DNA of 18,336 nucleotides, taken from JAWAPU01 sp038894275. Its GTDB lineage: Archaea > Nanobdellota > Nanobdellia > UBA10117. Location: the NCBI GenBank assembly GCA_038894275.1, contig JAWAPU010000006.1, positions 1 to 18,336 of the forward strand, in the 5' to 3' direction. Of the stretch, positions 13,256-18,336 are shown piece after piece (position 1 is the stretch's first letter; every line of letters begins with the position of its first letter). The notes beneath the pieces were generated by a model. The model was not told where the DNA came from and ran no database searches. It saw only the letters and a program-made list of their open reading frames with translations. The position numbers were made by a program, and so were the translations under genes.

Positions 13256-13359
13256 GGGCCTGTAGCTTAGCCTGGTAGAGCGCTGCTCTGATAAGCAAGG
13301 CTCTTTGCGAACTTGCATTAGTAAGGCAGAGGTCGGCTGTTCAAATCAGCCCAGGCCCA
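13256..13359 (+). tRNA. tRNA-Ile(GAU) with a 30-nt intron, CCA not encoded
   Basis: All arms can be folded. The acceptor stem pairs GGGCCTG (13256-13262) with CAGGCCC (13352-13358), with discriminator A at 13359. The D stem pairs GCTT with GAGC (one G-U). The anticodon stem pairs CTGCT (13283-13287) with GGCAG (13325-13329) through one wobble. The T arm is GGCTG-ttcaaat-CAGCC (13335-13351), with a 5-nt variable loop. The anticodon GAT at 13290-13292 is isoleucine. The intron interrupts the anticodon loop between positions 37 and 38, the classical archaeal site. The spliced tRNA is 74 nt before CCA addition. It is placed between the eL37 unit and mre11. Confidence 0.93.
13294..13323 (+). other. 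tRNA intron with bulge-helix-bulge splice motif
   Basis: The intron forms an inner hairpin (GCAAG 13295-13299 with CTTGC 13312-13316). The central helix pairs CTGA (13288-13291) with TTAG (13318-13321). The 3-nt bulge TAA at 13322-13324 surrounds the 3' cut after 13323, and TAA at 13292-13294 surrounds the 5' cut after 13293. This is the substrate shape of the archaeal tRNA-splicing endonuclease; A13317 can also pair with T13292, so the 5' bulge may be relaxed. Confidence 0.8.
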
Positions 13360-13367
13360 TTCCCAAA

Positions 13368-13376
13368 TTTTTTAAA
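13368..13376 (+). promoter_or_regulatory. T-run serving as tRNA terminator and possible mre11 TATA box
   Basis: TTTTTTAAA lies 9 nt after the tRNA end, where the T6 could end transcription. Its centre is also about 31 nt before ATG 13403, giving mre11 a predicted start near 13398. That favours the second ATG of mre11 over the one at 13385. Confidence 0.35.
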
Positions 13377-13402
13377 GTTTCACTATGTCTTATAACATAA
13401 AG

Positions 13403-14638
13403 ATGAAAATCGCTTTCATATCGGATTTACATCTCGGGTTTAATGGAAAAGAAAGTTTTGAAAATGCCAAACAAGCATTTGATTTGGCATTAAAAGAAAA
13501 GCCAGATTTAATTTTAATTGGTGGCGACATATTTCACGAAAAATTGCCAAAACAAGAAATTTTAGGAGAAGCTATCGAATTATTTTCGCAAATTAATAAA
13601 TCTTTAAAAAAAGTTTTACTTCTAAAATATGTCGATAAAGAAAAAAAAATTATTGAAAAAAAAGAATTAATTCCTGCAATAATTGGGATCTGGGGAACTC
13701 ACGAAAGAAGACATTTGCACGCATTGAATCCTGCACAATTGCTTCAAAAAGCAAATTTAATTTATTTACTTCATGGCGAATCTGCTTTAATTGAAATTGG
13801 CTATGAGAAAATAGGAATTCATGGGTTATCAGGTGTACCTGAAGACTATGCCAAAGACGCGTTAAAAACTTGGGCTCCACAGCCATTTGAAAATTGTTAC
13901 AATATTTTACTTTTGCATCAAAATTTAACCGAATTAATACCCGTAGAAAGTAATGCAATATCTTTCAGGGATTTGCCAGAAGGTTTTGATTATTATCTGG
14001 CAGGGCACATTCATTGGCACTTTGAAGATGAACACCCTAAAACAAACGCTCCAATTTTAATACCTGGTTCAACAATAATAACCCAATTAACTCAAAAAGA
14101 AGCAAATTCTGAAAAAGGTTTTTTTATCATAAATTTGCCACAAAATAAAAAATTGGCAGAACATAAATTTTATAAAATACGAACAAGACCGGCGCATTAC
14201 GGAATTATAGAAATTGAAAATAAAAAACCACTAGAAATATGTGCTATAATCTTAGAAACGCTTAACAAGATTATAAAGTTTTCAAATAGCCAAAAACCTT
14301 TAATTAAAATTAAATTAAAAGGAAAATTAGCAAAAGGATTTACAACAAACGATCTTGATTTTTCTACTATTTATAAAGAATTTGGTGAAAAAATAGAATT
14401 AGACATAGACAAAACTGAATTAGAAAGCGAAAACCAAGTTGAAAAAACCAATTTGTTAAAAGACCTTAAAGAGAAAAAAATTGCAATTGATCAGTACGGT
14501 TTAAATTTCTTAAAAAATAATTTAAACTTCAAGATAACTTATCAAATATTAGATCAGTTATTTAATTTTTTGGCTGAAGAAGAGCTCGAAAAAGCCGAAA
14601 ACATATTGGAAAATGTAGAAAATGATAAACAAAATTAA
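13403..14638 (+). CDS. mre11: DNA double-strand break repair nuclease Mre11
   Basis: Manganese-dependent nuclease that works with Rad50 in end processing. The start is placed at ATG 13403 because the family begins at MKIAFISDLHLG; an ATG at 13385 would add six residues. Numbered from 13385, the phosphoesterase motifs are: SDLHLG (Asp14, His16), GGDIFH (Asp48), GTHERRH at 104-110 (His106), LLHQN (His178) and GHIHWH (His208, His210). These are the full metal-ligand set except that the usual GNH reads GTH, replacing the metal-bridging Asn by Thr. A capping domain follows (from about 265), then a Lys/Glu-rich C-terminus that would bind the Rad50 coiled-coil base. At about 411 residues it has normal archaeal length. 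The gene overlaps rad50 by 17 bases, so the two subunits are made together. Confidence 0.93.
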   Translation: MKIAFISDLHLGFNGKESFENAKQAFDLALKEKPDLILIGGDIFHEKLPKQEILGEAIELFSQINKSLKKVLLLKYVDKEKKIIEKKELIPAIIGIWGTHERRHLHALNPAQLLQKANLIYLLHGESALIEIGYEKIGIHGLSGVPEDYAKDALKTWAPQPFENCYNILLLHQNLTELIPVESNAISFRDLPEGFDYYLAGHIHWHFEDEHPKTNAPILIPGSTIITQLTQKEANSEKGFFIINLPQNKKLAEHKFYKIRTRPAHYGIIEIENKKPLEICAIILETLNKIIKFSNSQKPLIKIKLKGKLAKGFTTNDLDFSTIYKEFGEKIELDIDKTELESENQVEKTNLLKDLKEKKIAIDQYGLNFLKNNLNFKITYQILDQLFNFLAEEELEKAENILENVENDKQN

Positions 14639-16910
14639 ACTGTCGAATTGGAAGACTCATTCAGAAATAAGTTTAGAATTTAAAAAAGGCATAAATATTT
14701 TAGTCGGACCAATGGGAAGTGGTAAATCCTCCATTTTACAAGGCATATGCTATGCATTTTTTGGTTTTATTCCTGAATCAAAGAAAAAAGAAATAAAAAT
14801 AAGTGAATTAATAAAAAGGGGTTCTGTTGGACCTGCAACCGTAGAAGTAGACTTTTTGCATAAAGGCGAGCTATTCAAAATAATTAGAACTATAAGTACA
14901 AATAAAAACGAAGCCATAGTACGAGACAAAGATAATCTTTTATTAGCGGGTACAAATCCTAGTCAAGTTAATGAATTTTTAAAAAATCACTTAAAATTAG
15001 ATGAGGATGTCTTCTTAAGAACTGTTTATGCCAAACAAAACGAAATAGACTTATTTTTGCAATTAAACCCTCAAGAAAGAAAAGTTAGATTAGACGATTT
15101 GATGGCTCTAAACAAATATGAAAATGCGAGAAAATCGTGCGTAAAGCTCGTTAATTTATTATCGGCTAAAAAAGAGGAAAAAGAAAATTTTTTAAAAAAT
15201 TTTAATATTTCGGAAATTTCTGATGAAATATCAAAATTGAAATCTGAAATTGAAAATTTAGAAAACGAAAATAAAAATTGTGCAACTGAATATTCCAAAA
15301 ATCTTTTAGAAAAAGAGTTAATCGAAAAGAAAATAAAAGAGCTAAGAAGTAAATTTGAAAATTATAAGAAACTTGAAGCAGAACAAAAGTTTTTAGTTAA
15401 TCAAATAAATGAATTAAATCTAAAAATTCCTAAAGAAATTGCGAATAAAGAGATTTTAGAAAAAAACCTCCAAGAACACCAAAGCTCATTAATGAATTTT
15501 GAGGAAAAGAAACGAGAAATTAATAAAAAATTAAACGAAGCAAATAATCAAAGAATTTCTTTAGAAAAAGAGAGTTCTTTTATAGAAAGCAAACAAGCAG
15601 ATATTGAATTAAGATTAGAGCAAATAGCCATTTCTGAATTGGAATTAAAAAATCTTTATGAAAATTGCGGCGTTAAAGATATCGGCAAGGAATTAGAGAA
15701 TGCTATTGCAGAGGAAAAAGAAATTAATATGAAGTTGGCATCCGTAGAATCAGAAATACGATTAACAAAAAAACATTTGGACGAATTAAGTACTGCTGAA
15801 GGAGTTTGCCCTACATGCTTACGTGCTTTAGAAAAAAACACAAAGGAAAAGCTAATACGGGCTCGAAAAGAATTTATCGAACAGAAAGTTTCGGAAATCG
15901 AAAATTACACTAAATTGAAGTTAGAAATAGAAGACAAAATTGAAAAATTGCAAAACATTTTAGAACAGAGTAAAGAATTGGTTAATAACATAAGCAAAAA
16001 AGCCGAATTGGAAAATCAAAAAAAGACTTTTGAAACACAAATTAAAAATTGCCAAGAACGATTAAAACATACCTTAAATCAAATTGAAAATTACAAAAAA
16101 GAGGTTGAAGAAATCGATAATAAATTGGCTTTAACTAGAGAGGTCGTTTCAAATTTAAAAGAAAAAATTAGTTTAGCGGAGCTCAACGAATCAAAAATAA
16201 AATACGAAAAAAGATTAGAAGAAATCCGCATTTTATTAAAACAAAAACCCGACGAAAAAATATTAGAAGATGCGGAAAAAACTTTTGAAAAAATTTTACA
16301 ACGATGCGAAGAATTAAAATCAAAAATCAATAATTTTACGTATATAATAGAAGAAAAGAAGAAAAGACTTTTAGAGTTTGAAAAGCAAAAAGATATTTTT
16401 GATAAAACACTACATCAAATAAGCAATTTGCAGAAAAAAATAGAATTTTTGCAACAATTGAAAAACGCTCTTTTACTTACGCAAGAATTTTTAAGAAAAG
16501 AGCTCATTAGTGCTGTAAATGAGATTATGAATAATATTTGGTCTTTCATTTATCCATATAATAAATGGACGGGCATAAGATTAAATGTAAGTGACAATGA
16601 TTATATCTTAGAACTAAAGTCTTTAGAAGGGGATTGGATACCTGTTGTTGGTTTTGCATCTGGGGGCGAAAGAATGCTTGCTGCACTGACACTAAGACTT
16701 GCATTAGCTAAAATTTTAGCAAGCGAATTTAACATATTGATTTTAGATGAACCCACGCATAACTTAGACCAAACTGCAATAGAAACGTTAATACTAGCTC
16801 TTCAAGAAAAGCTGGCGGAATTTTTAGATCAACTGTTTATAGTAACTCATGAAGAAAAATTGGCGGAGGTGGGAGATAATGTAATTAAATTGGAAATAAA
16901 AAATAAATAA
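14622..16910 (+). CDS. rad50: DNA double-strand break repair ATPase Rad50
   Basis: SMC-like ATPase partner of Mre11 that tethers and opens DNA ends. The 762-residue protein has the ABC-type head split in two. The N-terminal half carries NWKTH at 9-13, Walker A GPMGSGKSS at 29-37, and a Q-loop glutamine at about 139 in VYAKQNEID. Two long coiled-coil arms follow, joined by a zinc hook CPTC at 396-399. The C-terminal half carries the ABC signature SGGER at 680-684, Walker B ILILDEP with Asp709 and Glu710, the D-loop NLD and an H-loop VTHEE. All catalytic elements are intact. The arms are shorter than in many archaeal Rad50 proteins (usually near 850-900 residues in total). The start lies within the mre11 end. 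The stop is followed, after one base, by the stop of a convergent gene. Confidence 0.96.
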   Translation: MINKIKLSNWKTHSEISLEFKKGINILVGPMGSGKSSILQGICYAFFGFIPESKKKEIKISELIKRGSVGPATVEVDFLHKGELFKIIRTISTNKNEAIVRDKDNLLLAGTNPSQVNEFLKNHLKLDEDVFLRTVYAKQNEIDLFLQLNPQERKVRLDDLMALNKYENARKSCVKLVNLLSAKKEEKENFLKNFNISEISDEISKLKSEIENLENENKNCATEYSKNLLEKELIEKKIKELRSKFENYKKLEAEQKFLVNQINELNLKIPKEIANKEILEKNLQEHQSSLMNFEEKKREINKKLNEANNQRISLEKESSFIESKQADIELRLEQIAISELELKNLYENCGVKDIGKELENAIAEEKEINMKLASVESEIRLTKKHLDELSTAEGVCPTCLRALEKNTKEKLIRARKEFIEQKVSEIENYTKLKLEIEDKIEKLQNILEQSKELVNNISKKAELENQKKTFETQIKNCQERLKHTLNQIENYKKEVEEIDNKLALTREVVSNLKEKISLAELNESKIKYEKRLEEIRILLKQKPDEKILEDAEKTFEKILQRCEELKSKINNFTYIIEEKKKRLLEFEKQKDIFDKTLHQISNLQKKIEFLQQLKNALLLTQEFLRKELISAVNEIMNNIWSFIYPYNKWTGIRLNVSDNDYILELKSLEGDWIPVVGFASGGERMLAALTLRLALAKILASEFNILILDEPTHNLDQTAIETLILALQEKLAEFLDQLFIVTHEEKLAEVGDNVIKLEIKNK

Positions 16911-16911
16911 T

Positions 16912-17133
16912 TCAAGCTTTTTCTAAAAGGATTTTTTCTAGCTTAGATGTAATATCGTTGCCGGTTATTAAACTAGATTGATAAGACGAATTGGAAAAAT
17001 ATCTCGAGTATCTCTCTGTACTAAAAGGTCCTTGAACAATATAACCGGCTTCTGTTGGGATTATTTGTACACTGGAATTTTGTTTATAGTTTGTTTCTAT
17101 TCTTCTGTTTTTTCTTTCGTACTTTTTACCCAT
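16912..17133 (-). CDS. small basic protein of unknown function
   Basis: A 73-residue protein starting at ATG 17133; an in-frame TGA lies two codons upstream and a GGTGGTGAT purine-rich site precedes the start by a few bases, so the start is well supported. It has a basic head (MGKKYERKNRR), a central beta-like part with VQIIPTEAGYIVQGPF, a Ser/Tyr-rich stretch and a helical acidic/basic tail. No cysteine, membrane segment or named motif is seen. It is tail to tail with rad50 with a single base between the stops, implying transcripts that overlap in antisense at their 3' ends. Function unknown. Confidence 0.65.
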   Translation of the reverse strand: MGKKYERKNRRIETNYKQNSSVQIIPTEAGYIVQGPFSTERYSRYFSNSSYQSSLITGNDITSKLEKILLEKA

Positions 17134-17326
17134 ATATCACCACCTTTATTTTGAGCATTTCGAATAGAATAGGAAAATCCTTGGCCATTGTTATGAGTAT
17201 ATTTAGAAAAGTCATTTTATTCAACCTTATAGGTTATAAATTTGCATAAATTCAACTTTAAAATTGTGTTTAAAAGCTTTTCGGTTTAAAAAATAGCACA
17301 AATAAAAATAAAACAAATTAGTTTAT

Positions 17327-17563
17327 CTAAATACTTTTCAAAGCTTCTGCAATCTGGTTTAAAACTTCGGGTTCTTTTGGTAATGCTATGCTTTGCTTAA
17401 ATCTTTTTGTTGTACCGTCTGGCATGTAAAAGCCTTTGCTTAATGCTATGAATTCGTTTTCTCCTTCTTCTGTTTTGGCGATTTTACGGGCAATTTCTAT
17501 AAACGAATTTCGCCCAAATTTTACATCTTCTGCTTTAAGGGTTTTATATTCTACTTTTGCCAT
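17327..17563 (-). CDS. small protein, candidate PC4-like single-stranded DNA binder
   Basis: A 78-residue protein. The ATG at 17563 has a GGAG-containing site about 11 nt upstream and a TATA-like CTTATAAAA centred near 17612, giving a short leader. The pattern is DVKFGRNSFIEIARK (13-27), then NEFIALSKGFYMPDGTTKRFKQSIALP (36-62), then a C-terminal helix EVLNQIAEALKSI. That is, beta strands starting with K-F-G-R-N, a hairpin carrying Gly-Phe-Tyr...Asp-Gly, a basic strand and a final helix. This order recalls the PC4/p15 coactivator-like fold (K-x-G-x-N-x-F at the start, S-I-x-L-P before the helix), a family that binds single-stranded DNA. The match is by eye and weak. Its position between DNA-repair genes would suit such a role. 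Confidence 0.6.
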   Translation of the reverse strand: MAKVEYKTLKAEDVKFGRNSFIEIARKIAKTEEGENEFIALSKGFYMPDGTTKRFKQSIALPKEPEVLNQIAEALKSI

Positions 17564-17607
17564 TTTTCTCTTGCTCCTTTTTAGGTGTGCATAAAACTAA
17601 AATCGTT

Positions 17608-17616
17608 ATTTTATAA
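17608..17616 (-). promoter_or_regulatory. TATA-like box of the PC4-like candidate gene
   Basis: CTTATAAAA on the minus strand is centred about 49 nt before the ATG, predicting a leader of some 22 nt that contains the GGAG ribosome-binding site. Both elements fit together, unlike at the leaderless genes. Confidence 0.5.
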
Positions 17617-17642
17617 GGTTTTTGTAATAATTAAATCTACTT

Positions 17643-18008
17643 TTAAATCTGCTTGCCGTTTCTATATTTAATCACGACTTCATAATTTTCAATTATGTTA
17701 TAAGTTATAGTAGGATAAGACTCGTAAATACAGTTATAAACATCTAGAGGTACTTTCAACCCGTTTATCTTTAACACATCTTTACGGCCACATTTTGTGC
17801 TGGGGACATTCGATAAAATCACCCATTCTAAATCTGCAACAGGAAGCTTTGCGTTGGTTAATATATTCATTAAAGTTTGGTGCACTTCAATTCCTTTACC
17901 GGAAGGTATGTGGTCAAAAACAGAGCCATTTTTAATACTTTCAACTATAATGTGCTCATCGCTAAAATCAGGGTCGTCTTTACGCGGGCATAGTATTTTT
18001 CTCACCAT
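17643..18008 (-). CDS. pyrI: PyrI-type nucleotide-binding regulatory domain lacking the zinc domain
   Basis: A 121-residue protein that resembles the allosteric domain of the aspartate carbamoyltransferase regulatory chain. Visible matches are VESIKNGSVFDHIPSGKG (22-39), with the Asp-His pair at 32-33; GRKDVLKI (74-81), with the two lysines at 76 and 80; and IIENYEVVIK (105-114), with the lysine at 114. All correspond to the CTP/ATP-contacting residues of E. coli PyrI. The protein stops about seven residues after this last motif, where PyrI normally continues for about 50 residues into a Cys4 zinc domain that contacts the catalytic chain. Here only three scattered cysteines exist. An N-terminal extension (KILCPRKDDPDFSDEH) is not typical of the family. 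It follows the HerA-type gene by 19 bp. No pyrB is in the window. It may be a free-standing nucleotide sensor. Confidence 0.75.
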   Translation of the reverse strand: MVRKILCPRKDDPDFSDEHIIVESIKNGSVFDHIPSGKGIEVHQTLMNILTNAKLPVADLEWVILSNVPSTKCGRKDVLKINGLKVPLDVYNCIYESYPTITYNIIENYEVVIKYRNGKQI

Positions 18009-18027
18009 AATTAAAATACTATCCTTA

Positions 18028-18336
18028 CTAATATAAAAATTCTTTTCCCTTGGCTAATACAATATTTCTTTTTTCCCAATCTTTTGCGTAATCTTCTAAT
18101 TTAGTATCGTGAAGTTCTTGCGATTTCCTTTTTCTTACTTTAAAAAATAAAGGATGATTTGTTGCTTCTCCTACTATTAAAGCTTCACCTACTTTTAAAT
18201 CACTAATTATATCCAAGCATTGTTTAGTAATCGCCTCAGAACTTTTACCTATGTGATCTAAATCATAAGGGTTTGTTATTGTAAAAAAGATAAAAGTATT
18301 GCACTGCGAAAGCGCTGCGGTGCTTAATTGAACTGG
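18028..18336 (-). CDS. herA: HerA-type (DUF87) ATPase, C-terminal end, partial
   Basis: The minus-strand frame is open from the window edge and stops at 18028-18030, showing the last 102 residues. They contain LSQCNTFIFFTITNPYDLDHI and, further on, SDLKVGEALIVGEATNHPLFFKVRKRKS, the C-terminal signature of HerA/DUF87 hexameric DNA translocases (LSQCNT, then a GEALIVGE loop followed by a basic KVR strand). HerA works with the nuclease NurA and with Mre11-Rad50 in archaeal resection of broken DNA ends, though other DUF87 ATPases serve different export or translocation roles. The TTG at 18216 is internal, not a start. A Walker motif cannot be seen because the gene continues beyond the window. It is transcribed toward rad50, with three small genes between. 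Confidence 0.75.
   Translation of the reverse strand, partial: PVQLSTAALSQCNTFIFFTITNPYDLDHIGKSSEAITKQCLDIISDLKVGEALIVGEATNHPLFFKVRKRKSQELHDTKLEDYAKDWEKRNIVLAKGKEFLY

Noticed and set aside
17126..17215. Short minus-strand frame of 29 codons ending over the start of the 73-residue gene (ATGGGTAA overlap)
   Set aside because: The overlap and a TATA-like stretch near 17238 are suggestive of a coupled leader peptide, but the product has no recognisable feature and the length is within chance.
17055..17249. Hydrophobic 64-codon frame on the + strand
   Set aside because: Mostly antisense to the 73-residue protein gene, which has a ribosome-binding site and an upstream stop fixing its start; the Phe/Leu richness reflects antisense composition.
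1..18336. CRISPR arrays, insertion sequences, integrase or phage structural genes
   Set aside because: No regularly spaced direct repeats, terminal inverted repeats with a transposase, or recombinase motifs were seen on either strand; the only repeats are the protein-level Ig units.

Overview
The window is about 18.3 kb of AT-rich archaeal DNA, most likely from a small-genome DPANN-type lineage (Woesearchaeota/Pacearchaeota-like). The archaeal assignment rests on several independent signs: ribosomal protein eL37, a tRNA-Ile(GAU) with a bulge-helix-bulge intron and no encoded CCA, an Mre11-Rad50 pair, a HerA-type ATPase, TATA-like boxes about 25 nt upstream of apparently leaderless starts, and a giant N-glycosylation-rich surface protein with a PGF-pre-PGF-like domain. 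The phylum is an inference from style and small size of genes, not proven by any single marker here.

Layout. (1) 1-1889, + strand: a tightly overlapping set consisting of the 3' end of an unrecognised gene, deoC (deoxyribose-phosphate aldolase), a DUF202-like two-helix membrane protein and pcm (protein-L-isoaspartate methyltransferase). (2) 1914-3613: a divergent pair sharing a 100-bp promoter region. One gene is a pilin-like anchored protein of unusual composition (- strand), the other a glycine-rich protein with GXGXG-like repeats (+ strand). They are followed by a broken gene remnant. (3) 3610-12557, all - strand: seven genes, every one but the first with membrane or secretion signals. In order of transcription they are a 68-aa soluble protein, a secreted protein, a DUF457-type membrane protein with an extra C-terminal domain, a membrane-anchored AAA-type ATPase, a signal-anchored beta-rich protein interrupted by an assembly gap, a 1667-aa surface protein with Ig-like repeats, and a 180-aa anchored protein that shares a CxxTC domain with the giant one. 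This looks like a cell-envelope locus of at least two transcription units. (4) 12660-16910, + strand: information processing, namely eL37, a coiled-coil partner, intron-containing tRNA-Ile, mre11 and rad50. (5) 16912-18336, - strand: three small genes (unknown, PC4-like candidate, and a PyrI-type nucleotide-binding domain without its zinc domain) downstream of the C-terminal end of a HerA-type ATPase.

How the parts fit. The mre11/rad50 pair and the HerA-type gene are end-resection and DNA-translocation proteins. They lie close together but point toward each other, and no nurA is visible. The large minus-strand block probably builds or anchors an extracellular structure: the giant protein projects glycosylated Ig-like domains, the short paralogue may interact with it through the shared domain, and the membrane ATPase and DUF457 protein may help assemble it. 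That joint role is inference from gene order and topology only. Promoter calls rest on TATA-to-start spacing and are modest in confidence.
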